From Scytonema sp. UIC 10036 (GTDB lineage Bacteria; Cyanobacteriota; Cyanobacteriia; Cyanobacteriales; Nostocaceae): a DNA stretch of 64,000 nucleotides. Below are positions 45,462-54,765 of the stretch, piece after piece (position 1 is the stretch's first letter; each line of letters starts with the position of its first letter). The position numbers were made by a program, and so were the translations under genes. Location of the stretch: the NCBI RefSeq assembly GCF_009725235.1, contig NZ_WJFC01000042.1, positions 13,223-77,222 on the forward strand, in the 5' to 3' direction. The notes below the pieces were generated by a model. That model was not told the origin of the DNA, did not search any database, and was given only the letters and a program-made list of their open reading frames with translations.

Positions 45462-45875
45462 TTAACCTAAAGCAAATTGATACAATATTACAAAGTTAAC
45501 GATAGGAATTAGCATTAACAAGATTAACCAAGGATTCTTGCCAAGCTTCTTCACAATATTTACAAAGGCAATCAGGAGGAAAATTGCCGCCGCCAAATTC
45601 ACAAAAGGAATAAACAGTCCAATAATCCAATACGGCGACTGGTTCCCTGCTTTATACATTATCCAATATTGGAGAATAGGAACCCAGGCAAACCAAGCGT
45701 TCTCCTCTCCTAATTTTTCGTAAATTTTATAAAAGCAGTAAGAAGTGAAAACGTATGCAGCAAGACCGAAAATTAATCCGAACAATCCTCCAAAAGTACC
45801 TCCTGAAGCAGAAGAACTTCCATCGCTCTGGGCAAGAAAATAAACCAAGCTCCAATCATATATTGCAAAAAGCAT
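45462..45875 (-). CDS. DUF5684-type membrane protein
   Basis: 137 aa with about four hydrophobic segments: LFGLIFGLAAYVFTSYCFYK, WFAWVPILQYWIMYKAGN, YWIIGLFIPFVNLAAAIFLL and WLILLMLIPIVNFVILYQFA. The ENAWFAWVPILQ...AG...W pattern is typical of DUF5684 proteins, often linked to signal-peptidase-like or stress loci. Function unknown; stands alone. Confidence 0.7.
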   Translation of the reverse strand: MLFAIYDWSLVYFLAQSDGSSSASGGTFGGLFGLIFGLAAYVFTSYCFYKIYEKLGEENAWFAWVPILQYWIMYKAGNQSPYWIIGLFIPFVNLAAAIFLLIAFVNIVKKLGKNPWLILLMLIPIVNFVILYQFALG

Positions 45876-46128
45876 TTTTCTTCTTAACTAAGAATACAAA
45901 CACCGAATTGTAATCTTTCTAACCTCAGATTTTATAATTAGTGGGATTTTTTACAAAAATTTAGATTGGCTGTAAAGAAAACAATACTAAATATGTTGTT
46001 AAAATCCACACACAATTAAGCTATAGAACTTACGCATAGAAAGAGGGTCTTACAGATAAGCATCAAACCCGCTACCACAAGTTGCGGTTTATGATTAGAG
46101 TAATGTAAGCAATCTACCAACCAGTTTT

Positions 46129-46500
46129 ATGTCTAATATTCTCATCCAATTATTGCTCATTGGTTTCGCGGCTGGCGTTGCTGGCGGTATGTTTGGCATC
46201 GGTGGAGGTGCAATTATGGTGCCAGCGATGGTACTATTGTTAGGTTTGGAGCAAAAATTTGCTACTGGCACTTCTATTGCTGCTCAAATATTACCAATTG
46301 GGATTTTAGCTGCATTAGTCTATTATCGAAATGGCAATTTAAATATCAAGTACTCTGTGTTTATTGCCTTGGGTCTAATAATTGGCAATTTTTTAGGAGC
46401 TTTATTTGCCAATCAACCGTATATCAGCAGTGAAACAATGAAAAAACTGTATGGTATCTTTTTGTTAATCATTGGTGTGCGCTATCTATTTGCACGCTAA
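46129..46500 (+). CDS. TSUP (TauE/SafE) family permease, single-repeat size
   Basis: 123 aa, four membrane segments. AAGVAGGMFGIGGGAIMVPA and FATGTSIAAQILPIGILAAL are the N-repeat signature of TSUP anion exporters, and SETMKKLYGIFLLIIGVRYL closes it. Full TSUP proteins have two such repeats (~250 aa); short one-repeat forms are widespread in cyanobacteria and may dimerise. Substrate likely a sulfur-containing or organic anion, unproven. Confidence 0.85.
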   Translation: MSNILIQLLLIGFAAGVAGGMFGIGGGAIMVPAMVLLLGLEQKFATGTSIAAQILPIGILAALVYYRNGNLNIKYSVFIALGLIIGNFLGALFANQPYISSETMKKLYGIFLLIIGVRYLFAR

Positions 46501-46583
46501 CAATAATTAACGATTTTGTTCGCTTTATAGGGTGAAAAAAATCACCCTTATGTATGAGAAGTGCGTGACAGATGATTGATATA

Positions 46584-46613
46584 GTAGGTTGGGTTTCGTT
46601 CCTCAACCCAACA
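46584..46613. repeat. Dispersed palindromic repeat R1
   Basis: GTAGGTTGGGTTTCGTTCCT then CAACCCAACA: fourth copy of the R1 family. Confidence 0.8.
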
Positions 46614-46794
46614 AACGTATTTTCGTATTTTTAGGTTAAACCGACAAGTATTGGGATGGTTTCTATCTTTTGCTTTTTTTTAGGGTTAAAGTTGTATAGA
46701 TTTTTGGTATGACTGCGATCGCTACTCCCGAACCGCCAGCTATATTACCTGCGATCGTAGGGTAGGCAATGTCCTGCATAGAAGAGCTTTGTTA

Positions 46795-46814
46795 GGCTTT
46801 AGCCCTACCTACTA
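46795..46814 (-). repeat. Half copy of repeat R2
   Basis: GGCTTTAGCCCTACCTACTA equals one arm of the R2 palindrome at 34800-34857. Confidence 0.8.
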
Positions 46815-46816
46815 GC

Positions 46817-46857
46817 GCATCTGGGCTAATTTCTACCCAACAAATTAGCCCAGATGC
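46817..46857. repeat. Perfect 16-bp hairpin
   Basis: GCATCTGGGCTAATTT (46817-46832) and its exact inverse (46842-46857) with a 9-nt loop, directly after the R2 half copy. Confidence 0.85.
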
Positions 46858-46980
46858 ACTACTACAGTCTACAGTCTTTATTCAGGTAAGTCATCTTTCA
46901 GAAATGCGATCGCTCAATATTAAATCAGTATTTATACTTGGCAAGAGAGAAGGGTAACTAGTTATCAATAAATTAAGATA

Positions 46981-46999
46981 GGCACGACGTTGTCGTGCC
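46981..46999. repeat. Short perfect hairpin GGCACGAC-GTT-GTCGTGCC
   Basis: 8-bp perfect arms, 149 bp beyond the permease gene stop on the reverse strand. Common cyanobacterial intergenic palindrome; it lacks a T-tract, so terminator function is doubtful. Confidence 0.6.
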
Positions 47000-47147
47000 T
47001 GCACTTCTCACACCTCACTCCATCCGGAGAAGGTTTTCTTTAACCACATAAAACCGCAATCGCTACAAGTAGAGCATCCTACCATATGTAGGACGTTATT
47101 AACGCACAAATGTTTCTTGAGAAGAAATGACAAATAATAAATCAAAT

Positions 47148-48173
47148 TTAATACCTAATTCGTGGATCTACATAGGCATTCAATATATCAATGACTATGC
47201 TGGCAATGACAACGATCGCCGCAAAGAATACAAGAATTCCCTGTACTGTGGGATAATCTCGCAAGGCAATTGCTTCATATAGCTTACCTGCTAATCCAGG
47301 CCAAGAAAATGTCACCTCAGTCAAAATAGCCCCTCCTAACAGAGAAGCAAAGGTTAATCCCAAAACTGTAATAACAGGAATGAGTGCATTTTTCAAGGCA
47401 TGGGAAACTAAAATTTTCTTCTCAGGAATACCTCTTGCCCTTGCGGCTTCCACATAATCTGCTTGTAAGGTTTGCTTTAAATTCACGCGCACAATTCGCT
47501 CAAAAATACCACTTAGCAGAACCCCTAAAGTAATACTGGGAAGGGCAAGATAATGCAAAGCCGCAAAAAATTGACTTAGATTTCCAGTTAATAGACTATC
47601 GATAGTATACAAACCCGTGATAGCTGTTGGGGTTGGTAGAGTGGAAGGAAAACGAGTTCCAAAAGGAAACCATCCCAACTGCACTGCAAAAATCAGTTGC
47701 AAAACCATCCCAGCCCAAAACATGGGTAGCGAGTAAGTGATAATACCAAACAATCTTCCAAGAGCATCTAAAACCGTTCCGGGACGAGAAGCAGAAAGAG
47801 TGCCAACTCCAATTCCAACTACCAAGGCAACTGTCATGCTACAAACCGCCAATTCTACTGTTGCTGGAAAATACTGCCAAATGACTTCCCAAACAGATTG
47901 TCCGCGACTTGTCAAGGAAGCTCCCAAATCGAAACGCAGCAATTGTCCCATATAGTTAAAGTACTGTAGCCATATGGGAAGGTCTAAACCTAGTTGTTTG
48001 CGTAATTCCTCTTTAGCACTTTCTGGCGCACGTCCACCAAGAATAGCATCTGCTACGTCTCCTGGAGTAGACCTCAATAAAAGAAACACAACTGTTGTGA
48101 CTGTCCATAGCATAAGTGGAGCTAGGAGCAGACGGGCAATTATATAGTATTGTAAAGCTTTCGATCTAGACAT
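47148..48173 (-). CDS. Peptide-type ABC transporter permease (DppB-like)
   Basis: 341 aa with six membrane segments. LLAPLMLWTVTTVVFLLLRS at the N-terminus, PGDVADAILGGRA, LGLDLPIWLQYFNYM and the EAA motif VEAARARGIPEKKILVSHALKNAL are all typical of the DppB/OppB/NikB family. Imports oligopeptides or nickel-like substrates with a partner permease and ATPases not present here. It follows the binding-protein gene by 95 bp on the same strand. Confidence 0.93.
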   Translation of the reverse strand: MSRSKALQYYIIARLLLAPLMLWTVTTVVFLLLRSTPGDVADAILGGRAPESAKEELRKQLGLDLPIWLQYFNYMGQLLRFDLGASLTSRGQSVWEVIWQYFPATVELAVCSMTVALVVGIGVGTLSASRPGTVLDALGRLFGIITYSLPMFWAGMVLQLIFAVQLGWFPFGTRFPSTLPTPTAITGLYTIDSLLTGNLSQFFAALHYLALPSITLGVLLSGIFERIVRVNLKQTLQADYVEAARARGIPEKKILVSHALKNALIPVITVLGLTFASLLGGAILTEVTFSWPGLAGKLYEAIALRDYPTVQGILVFFAAIVVIASIVIDILNAYVDPRIRY

Positions 48174-48181
48174 AGGTTGGG

Positions 48182-48230
48182 AATGGCTAATGGCTAATGG
48201 CTAATGGCTAATGGCTAATGGCTAATGGCT
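48182..48230 (+). repeat. Heptanucleotide tandem repeat (AATGGCT)x7
   Basis: Seven perfect AATGGCT units, followed by partly inverse units (TAGCCATTAGC) to ~48267. Lies in the gap between binding-protein and permease genes. Confidence 0.95.
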
Positions 48231-48268
48231 ATTAGTACAATTAGCTGTTAGCTATTAGCCATTAGCAT

Positions 48269-49918
48269 TTACTTTTTAATTTTTTCGTAAACTAGAATTT
48301 GGTTGGGATTGAGTTCTACGCCACTGACTCCTTTTCGGGCAAATGCATAGTCTTTGTTTTGCCATAATGGAACATATGGAACATCAGTGGCTACCTGTGC
48401 TTGTATATCTGCAAATATTTTCTTGCGGACTTCTGGGTTTTGCTCCCTACGTTGTTGTTCGATAAGTTGGTTTATCTTTTCACTGTAGTAGAACGATCCC
48501 TGAGTTTGACTTCCCCCTTGTTTGCATCCCTCGACATCTGAACCCTTTGGGCATTCTAGAAAAGGTTGAATATAATTGTCTGCATCCATGAAATCTGGAT
48601 ACCAGTCAAGTAATGCTGCGGGATACAGTCCTTTTGATATAGATTTAAAGAAGGTTGCTCCTTCTACGGTATTGATTTCAAATTGCAGCAATCCATCCAT
48701 TTTTTCTTCAGCATAACCTTTCAAAATCTCTGCTGTTAAACTCCGAGTGGGGGAACTAGAAGGATACCAAAGAGCTACCCGTAAGGGATTTTGTTGGGAA
48801 AACCCAGCTTCTGTTATCAATTGTTTTGCTTTTTCTACATTACCATCACCGTATTTATCTTTAAACAATGGTTGGGAAACATCAAATGTTGTAGGCACCA
48901 TACTGTAAAGCGGTTCGGCTTGGTTCAACAAAACTCGCTCATTAATAACAGGACGGTCAATAACTGATGCGATCGCTTGTCTAATTTCCGGTCGTTCTAA
49001 AGGTTTTTGGTTGCGATTTAACACCAAATAACTGACAACACTTCCTTGATTTTGGATGGATTGCCAATCTCCTTTTTTAGCACTATCATCTAAACTCCGA
49101 ATTTGATCTGGTTCTAATGATAAATACGCCACATCTACAGCACCAGTCCGGAAAGAGTTAAATAAGTTAGCGGGACTCGTAAGAATTTGTAAATTAATGC
49201 CTTTATTAACTGGTTTTTCTCCCCAATATTTATCAAACAAATCAAATCTCAAAGAATCTGTACCATACTGCGCTAATTTATAAGGACCAGTACTAACAAA
49301 TGTATTTGGCTTAAATTTTCCCGTCCCTAGTTCATAAGCTTTTGGTGAAAGAGGACACACTCCAGGAAATGCTAGTAGTGATGGAAAAGCCGCAAATGGT
49401 TTTTTCAGCTTTATAGTTAACTCATACTCGCCTGTAGCTTTTACCGTATCTACCACATCAGCTAGCAAAAATGAAGGTTTACCTCCATTCTTGATAAAGC
49501 GTTCTATACTAAACGCCATTGCTTGTGCGTTAAACGGTGTGTCATCGTGAAATACTACTCCCTGACGCAGGGGAATTGTATATGTCAATCCATCTTGGCT
49601 GACTTTAGGTAACGCAGTCGCTAACTGCGGTGTAATTTTGGTAGTTCCTGGTTCGTAATAGTAGAGGCGATCGCTCATGTTATAAACTAATCCAAGTGAT
49701 GCCAATTCGTAGGCATCAGCTGGATCGAGGGTACGCGGTTTTAGACTGGTACCGACGGTAATGCGACCATCTCCACTAGGGGTATTTCCGGAACTAGATG
49801 AAGTTGTTGTTTGCTGCCCTCTAGCGCAACTCACGACTAAAAGCAAACATACACAAAACAGAGAAACGAATTTAGCTATTCGACTCCACTGTCTTGCGGA
49901 GAAAGAAAACCAGGTCAT
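48269..49918 (-). CDS. Peptide-type ABC transporter substrate-binding lipoprotein (SBP_bac_5)
   Basis: 549 aa. N-terminal signal peptide with lipobox LLVVSC (Cys ~31), then a Ser/Gly-rich linker. GRITVGTSLKPRTLDPADAY is the mature start; TGPYKLAQYGTDSLRFDLFD, YLVLNRNQKPLERPEIRQAI and DVPYVPLWQNKDYAF are hallmarks of family 5 solute-binding proteins. It captures oligopeptides or similar ligands at the outer face of the membrane for the permease encoded downstream. Confidence 0.93.
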   Translation of the reverse strand: MTWFSFSARQWSRIAKFVSLFCVCLLLVVSCARGQQTTTSSSSGNTPSGDGRITVGTSLKPRTLDPADAYELASLGLVYNMSDRLYYYEPGTTKITPQLATALPKVSQDGLTYTIPLRQGVVFHDDTPFNAQAMAFSIERFIKNGGKPSFLLADVVDTVKATGEYELTIKLKKPFAAFPSLLAFPGVCPLSPKAYELGTGKFKPNTFVSTGPYKLAQYGTDSLRFDLFDKYWGEKPVNKGINLQILTSPANLFNSFRTGAVDVAYLSLEPDQIRSLDDSAKKGDWQSIQNQGSVVSYLVLNRNQKPLERPEIRQAIASVIDRPVINERVLLNQAEPLYSMVPTTFDVSQPLFKDKYGDGNVEKAKQLITEAGFSQQNPLRVALWYPSSSPTRSLTAEILKGYAEEKMDGLLQFEINTVEGATFFKSISKGLYPAALLDWYPDFMDADNYIQPFLECPKGSDVEGCKQGGSQTQGSFYYSEKINQLIEQQRREQNPEVRKKIFADIQAQVATDVPYVPLWQNKDYAFARKGVSGVELNPNQILVYEKIKK

Positions 49919-50000
49919 AGCAGTGGTCTTTTTGAACTTAGTGGTCAGATATTCTACTACATATTCAGCAAATTGCCATAAAGAAAATAGGGGGCTGTTA
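49919..50000. other. Spacer upstream of the binding-protein gene
   Basis: Nothing recognised besides the expected promoter. Confidence 0.35.
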
Positions 50001-50030
50001 GATCCCCGACTTCTTGAAAAGTTGGGGATC
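50001..50030. repeat. Hairpin repeat GATCCCCGAC...GTTGGGGATC
   Basis: 10-nt arms (one mismatch) around TTCTTGAAAA. A partial relative (AAGAAGTCGGGGATC) lies at ~39988-40002. Confidence 0.7.
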
Positions 50031-50744
50031 TAGTCCACGTGAGCAAATGTAGCAGAAATTAAAGATGGTTAGACCAAAGGGTAACGTTTGATGTTCCCAA
50101 CGCAGCTGCATTTTTGAGCCAAATTGCAGTCAGTTTAGTAAATTAAACTATGGGTTAGTGGCTGTTGCGATCGTATTAGAGTTAGTTATCAATGAGTTCT
50201 TGAACTTAGTTATACACTTAACATGAAATTTAGGAATGCAGTTTGTGCAAATTCAGCCAATTTTCCAGTAACCTCAATGCAGATATAAACAATTCCATCA
50301 AGGACAGAAAATGATGAGAGTCAGGCATCTATACGCGAGTTGCATACAAATGCCTACTGCAATAGCACTCGCTTACGGCACCCATCCGAATCGCTTGTCA
50401 TATATTATCCCTTCCTGAAAATTGTGCAATAAAAAAACATGAACTTTTAGTAGAAAAATTATTTAAATTTGTATGAAATTAACAAATCTTATTATAAAAG
50501 TTTGCTAACCTTGTCCCGTAGCTAAAACAGTGCTCATCAAATATATCGGTCTGGTGCATTCCAAACACGGGGAAAAATACCTACTCTAAGTAAAATCTCC
50601 GCTACACTTAATAACCACATATACTTCAAGGATTAGGTTGGTATGGTGCGAGCGCAAATCTTAAGATTTGTACAGTACTGACTGGTGCTACTGGAATATT
50701 CAGCAACAAGCAAATTAGAGTCCAATAGTGAGAGAGTAAAAATT
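50031..50744. other. Long intergenic stretch, no gene seen
   Basis: About 700 bp with several short stop-ridden frames. I see no coding signature, RNA gene or repeat; it could hold a small RNA I cannot recognise. Confidence 0.4.
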
Positions 50745-51077
50745 GTGAAGTACTTCTTTTTATCTGAAGGTTGGACAGTTGGCAGAGTATGGGCATCTGA
50801 TGGACAGTGGCAGGTGTCCGCATGGCGTCGTCAACCGGATATTCACCGATTGAATATTTGTTTAGTAGAACAAAACGAGGTGATGTGGCTTTATCAAGTA
50901 GAGGACACGGTTCTCATGGTGGAGGTGAAGCCAACAGCACAAGTGCAAGTCGGAAAATCGAGTCAAACCATTGGTCAAGTTGTGCTCAAGCGATTAATTA
51001 GTGCCGAACAGGTCATAGAACGTTTGGGAACAGCATCTGCTCGATGTCAGTTACAGAGTCTTGAGGCTGTGGTTTAG
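50745..51077 (+). CDS. Conserved-looking hypothetical protein upstream of psbB
   Basis: 110 aa if started at GTG 50745 (GAGAGAG ~12 nt upstream); the frame is open to 50685. KYFFLSEGWTVGRVWASDGQ, WQVSAWRRQPDIHRLNICLV, then NEVMWLYQVEDTVLMVEVKP. Compact alpha/beta protein, no membrane segment, family not recognised. Same strand as psbB but 350 bp away. Confidence 0.6.
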   Translation: MKYFFLSEGWTVGRVWASDGQWQVSAWRRQPDIHRLNICLVEQNEVMWLYQVEDTVLMVEVKPTAQVQVGKSSQTIGQVVLKRLISAEQVIERLGTASARCQLQSLEAVV

Positions 51078-51171
51078 TGGGGGCTGGGGAGTAGGGGGTA
51101 GGGAGCGGTGTTAATCATTAATAACCAATGACACTTGACCAATGACCGATGCCCAATGTCCTTTTGCCCAA

Positions 51172-51198
51172 CCCTAACCCCTAACCCCTAACCCCTAA
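51172..51198 (+). repeat. Heptanucleotide tandem repeat (CCCCTAA)n
   Basis: Three perfect CCCCTAA units plus a partial. A GGGGGTAGGG-type inverse relative lies at ~51090-51105. Confidence 0.9.
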
Positions 51199-51435
51199 TC
51201 CCTCAATACGCTTGCAAACAGCTCCATCAAAAGTTACACTTTTTTAAACATTCTCATTTTTCTCTTGGCAACTGAGCCGCTATGGAGTCATACTCCAAAA
51301 GTAGTGGTTACATAATTGTCAAGCGCTACAGAGTCTGATATGTAAGACAATGTGGTGAATAAGTATCCGCTTAGCGATAACAAAAACTGAAAACTTGACT
51401 TTGTAAACAAAAATCATCGAGGAGGAGCGTAGTCG

Positions 51436-52965
51436 ATGGGACTACCCTGGTACCGAGTACACACAGTCGTTCTGAACGATCCAGGGCGACTGATTTCTGT
51501 ACACCTGATGCATACAGCTTTGGTGGCAGGCTGGGCAGGTTCAATGGCATTGTATGAATTAGCCATTTACGATCCCAGCGATCCAGTTCTTAACCCCATG
51601 TGGCGTCAAGGAATGTTCGTGCTGCCCTTCATGGCACGCTTGGGTGTAGTTGGCTCTTGGGGCGGTTGGAACGTTATTGGCGCTCCTAGCTACGACCCTG
51701 GGTTCTGGTCATTTGAAGGCGTCGCTGCGGCTCACATCATTCTTTCTGGGTTGCTATTCTTAGCAGCCGTTTGGCACTGGGTTTACTGGGATTTGGAATT
51801 ATTCCAAGACCCCCGTACAGGTGAACCCGCTCTTGACTTGCCAAAAATGTTTGGCATTCACTTGTTCTTATCCGGTCTACTTTGCTTTGGTTTTGGTGCT
51901 TTCCACCTTACCGGGTTGTTTGGACCGGGAATGTGGGTTTCTGATGCCTACGGTTTGACGGGGCATGTTCAGCCTGTCGCGCCCGAGTGGGGACCCGACG
52001 GTTTTAACCCATTTAACCCCGGTGGTGTAGTAGCGCACCACATTGCGGCTGGTATTGTTGGTGTTATTGCTGGTTTGTTCCACTTGACAGTTAGACCTCC
52101 AGAAAGGCTCTACAAAGCCCTGCGGATGGGTAACATTGAGACTGTACTTTCTAGCAGTATCGCTGCTGTATTCTTTGCCGCATTCGTTGTTGCTGGCACC
52201 ATGTGGTACGGTAACGCTACAACCCCGATCGAATTGTTCGGTCCTACCCGCTATCAGTGGGATCAAGGCTACTTCAGACAAGAGATCGAGCGCCGGGTAC
52301 AAGCAGACGTAGCTCAAGGTGCGAGCCTCTCTGAAGCTTGGTCGCAAATTCCTGAAAAACTCGCGTTCTATGATTATGTCGGTAATAGCCCAGCCAAAGG
52401 CGGTCTGTTCCGTACAGGTCCAATGGTCAAAGGTGACGGTATTGCCCAGTCTTGGCAAGGTCATGCTGTATTCAAAGACGCAGAAGGTAGAGAGTTGACA
52501 GTACGTCGCCTCCCCAACTTCTTTGAAACCTTCCCTGTTATATTGACCGACAAAGATGGCATTGTTCGCGCCGATATTCCATTCCGTCGAGCAGAATCAC
52601 AAAATAGCTTCGAGCAATCTGGCGTTACCGCTAGCTTCTACGGTGGTGATTTAGATGGACAAACATTTGATGACCCAGCGGAAGTGAAGAAATGGGCGCG
52701 TAAGGCTCAAGGTGGAGAAATTTTTGAATTCGACAGAGAAACATTGAACTCTGACGGTGTATTCCGTACCAGCCCCAGAGGATGGTTTACATTTGGACAC
52801 GCTGTCTTTGCTCTGTTATTCTTCTTTGGTCATATTTGGCACGGTTCTCGGACGATTTACCGAGATGTATTTGCTGGTATCGACTCAGACATCGAAGAGC
52901 AAGTCGAATTTGGTGTCTTCGCCAAAGTGGGTGACTTGTCAACCCGTAAGAAGGAAGCAACCTAG
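51436..52965 (+). CDS. psbB: Photosystem II CP47 chlorophyll-binding core antenna protein
   Basis: 509 aa. [40 protein letters not shown], with paired chlorophyll-ligand His residues in the membrane helices and a large lumenal loop between helices V and VI (~residues 265-440). The C-terminus contains [27 protein letters not shown] lies ~12 nt before the ATG. CP47 binds antenna chlorophylls and funnels energy to the D1/D2 reaction centre in thylakoids. Full length, psbT follows. Confidence 0.99.
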   Translation: MGLPWYRVHTVVLNDPGRLISVHLMHTALVAGWAGSMALYELAIYDPSDPVLNPMWRQGMFVLPFMARLGVVGSWGGWNVIGAPSYDPGFWSFEGVAAAHIILSGLLFLAAVWHWVYWDLELFQDPRTGEPALDLPKMFGIHLFLSGLLCFGFGAFHLTGLFGPGMWVSDAYGLTGHVQPVAPEWGPDGFNPFNPGGVVAHHIAAGIVGVIAGLFHLTVRPPERLYKALRMGNIETVLSSSIAAVFFAAFVVAGTMWYGNATTPIELFGPTRYQWDQGYFRQEIERRVQADVAQGASLSEAWSQIPEKLAFYDYVGNSPAKGGLFRTGPMVKGDGIAQSWQGHAVFKDAEGRELTVRRLPNFFETFPVILTDKDGIVRADIPFRRAESQNSFEQSGVTASFYGGDLDGQTFDDPAEVKKWARKAQGGEIFEFDRETLNSDGVFRTSPRGWFTFGHAVFALLFFFGHIWHGSRTIYRDVFAGIDSDIEEQVEFGVFAKVGDLSTRKKEAT

Positions 52966-53106
52966 GGAAAACCGGGCATTGGGCATCGGGCATGGGAAAA
53001 AGACCTATGCCCAATGCCCAATGACCAGTTTCTTTAACCATTCCTTCCCATATCTTGGTATAATATTAGGTAGTAATCGGTGGGTAAGTAGGCAGGAATT
53101 TGACTT

Positions 53107-53214
53107 ATGGAAAGCGTTGCTTACATTCTAATTTTGACATTGGCTATAGGAACTCTCTTTTTTGCGATCGCTTTTCGCGAACCTCCTCGCATTGAAAGCA
53201 AAGAAAAGAAGTAA
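53107..53214 (+). CDS. psbT: Photosystem II subunit PsbT
   Basis: 35 aa: [20 protein letters not shown] then [16 protein letters not shown] single membrane helix with a charged C-terminal tail, exactly the size and sequence style of PsbT, which stabilises the PSII dimer and acceptor side. Located 141 bp after psbB as in many cyanobacteria. The intervening gap holds GGGCATT-type repeats (52976-53030). Confidence 0.96.
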   Translation: MESVAYILILTLAIGTLFFAIAFREPPRIESKEKK

Positions 53215-53611
53215 ACTGAAGTATGAAGTGTGAAGGATGAAGGATGAAGACCTAAGGTTCTCTCCTTCATCCTTTTCACTTTTGACAGTGACCAGTGACC
53301 AGTGCCCAGTGACCAGTGACCAGTGACCAGTGACCAGTGCCCTAATTTCCAAAACACATGAGAGCATTTGTTGGTAAAATAGGTAGTTGTAAAGATACTA
53401 AGAATTAATTCCCTTATTTTCTCCGGAAGATTGACAGATATCAATAAAATATCTGGTATAATGTTTGATCTGGAAGTGAATGTGTTCAGATCGGCTCTTT
53501 TGCGCTAATATGAACAGGGATGTAGTGTCGAATGCCTGAAAATGGGCGCTTGCATATACATCGCTAGGAGGCAAAACATTTACGGAGAAAAATAACTGGG
53601 AAACAATTAGC
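53215..53611. other. Spacer between psbT and the S1 gene
   Basis: Holds the heptanucleotide repeat below and the promoter/leader of the S1 gene; no further gene seen. Confidence 0.5.
53286..53342 (+). repeat. Heptanucleotide tandem repeat (AGTGACC)n
   Basis: About eight AGTGACC/AGTGCCC units in phase. The same unit appears at 41517-41532 over another gene's stop. Confidence 0.92.
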
Positions 53612-54613
53612 ATGGTCAATCAGAAATTAACCGCTCCTGAAATTGGGTTTACTCATGACGATTTCGCTGCTCTACTAGACAAGTATGATTATCACTTTAG
53701 CCCAGGTGATATAGTGCCTGGAACAGTATTCAGCATAGAGCCGCGCGGCGCTCTGATTGACATCGGTGCAAAAACGGCAGCATATATACCCATACAAGAA
53801 ATGTCTATCAACCGGGTAGATAGCCCGGAAGAAGTATTACAGTCTAATGAAACGCGGGAATTTTTCATCCTTACTGATGAAAATGAAGACGGTCAATTAA
53901 CACTTTCCATTCGCCGTATAGAGTATATGCGGGCGTGGGAACGAGTGCGACAGTTACAAGCAGAAGATGCCACTGTCCGTTCCGGTGTATTTGCTACCAA
54001 TCGCGGAGGTGCGCTAGTTCGGATTGAAGGATTGCGTGGTTTCATCCCCGGTTCTCACATCAGTACTCGCAAACCGAAAGAAGAGTTGGTAGGCGAAGAA
54101 TTGCCGTTAAAGTTCCTAGAGGTAGATGAAGAGCGCAATCGCCTTGTTCTCTCTCACCGTCGAGCGCTAGTTGAGCGTAAGATGAACCGTCTAGAAGTTG
54201 GTGAGGTGGTTATTGGTACTGTGCGCGGTATTAAGCCTTACGGTGCATTTATTGATATTGGTGGTGTTAGCGGTTTACTGCACATCTCTGAAATCTCCCA
54301 CGAACATATAGATACACCACACAGTGTGTTCAATGTCAATGATGAAGTAAAAGTCATGATCATTGACTTGGACGCAGAACGCGGTCGTATTTCACTGTCT
54401 ACCAAGCAGTTAGAACCAGAACCAGGTGACATGATCAAAAACCGTCAGTTGGTATATGATAAAGCAGAAGAAATGGCTGCCAAGTATAGGGAACAATTGT
54501 TGGCGAAACAACAAGGTCAAACTGCAGCACCTGCTGTTGAAGATGTTGCTGTTGTTGCCGAGGAAATACCAGCAGCAATTGAAGAGGAAATACCAGCAGC
54601 AATTGAAGAGTAA
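53612..54613 (+). CDS. rpsA: 30S ribosomal protein S1 (three-S1-domain cyanobacterial form)
   Basis: 333 aa. Three S1 OB-folds: GDIVPGTVFSIEPRGALIDI (~30-100), SGVFATNRGGALVRIEGLRG (~115-185) and GEVVIGTVRGIKPYGAFIDI (~195-270), each with the expected G-F/I-P or G-L-L/H turn (GLLHISEISHEHI). Cyanobacterial and chloroplast S1 have three domains where enterobacterial S1 has six. The Ala/Glu-rich tail contains a short repeat (EEIPAAIE twice). Binds mRNA leaders on the 30S subunit. Followed by a strong terminator. Confidence 0.96.
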   Translation: MVNQKLTAPEIGFTHDDFAALLDKYDYHFSPGDIVPGTVFSIEPRGALIDIGAKTAAYIPIQEMSINRVDSPEEVLQSNETREFFILTDENEDGQLTLSIRRIEYMRAWERVRQLQAEDATVRSGVFATNRGGALVRIEGLRGFIPGSHISTRKPKEELVGEELPLKFLEVDEERNRLVLSHRRALVERKMNRLEVGEVVIGTVRGIKPYGAFIDIGGVSGLLHISEISHEHIDTPHSVFNVNDEVKVMIIDLDAERGRISLSTKQLEPEPGDMIKNRQLVYDKAEEMAAKYREQLLAKQQGQTAAPAVEDVAVVAEEIPAAIEEEIPAAIEE

Positions 54614-54670
54614 CCCGTTTGTCGTTGCGATCGCGATCGCAGCGTTTAAGAAAATACAATTTTTTAGTAA

Positions 54671-54693
54671 AGAGGGAAAAACCCTCTTTTTTT
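54671..54693 (+). terminator. Rho-independent terminator after rpsA
   Basis: AGAGGG-AAAAA-CCCTCT followed by a T-run, 57 bp past the S1 stop. Confidence 0.9.
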
Positions 54694-54765
54694 GCACTTA
54701 TTTTAAGAAAGGTTAATCAGACTGAACTGCACCCCAAACGACAAACTTTGTTTGCTCGTTTGAGA

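Noticed and set aside
51172..51198. CCCCTAA repeats resembling telomeric sequence
   Set aside because: A three-unit heptanucleotide STRR like several others here; no chromosome end is implied.
51877..52464. 195-codon ORF antisense to psbB
   Set aside because: It lies wholly inside the highly conserved CP47 gene and its sequence has no protein-like features; a by-product of psbB codon use.
54410..54697. Overlapping reverse-strand ORFs at the rpsA 3' end
   Set aside because: Low-complexity Leu/Gln and Phe/Cys runs mirror the GAA/GCA-rich S1 tail; not genes.
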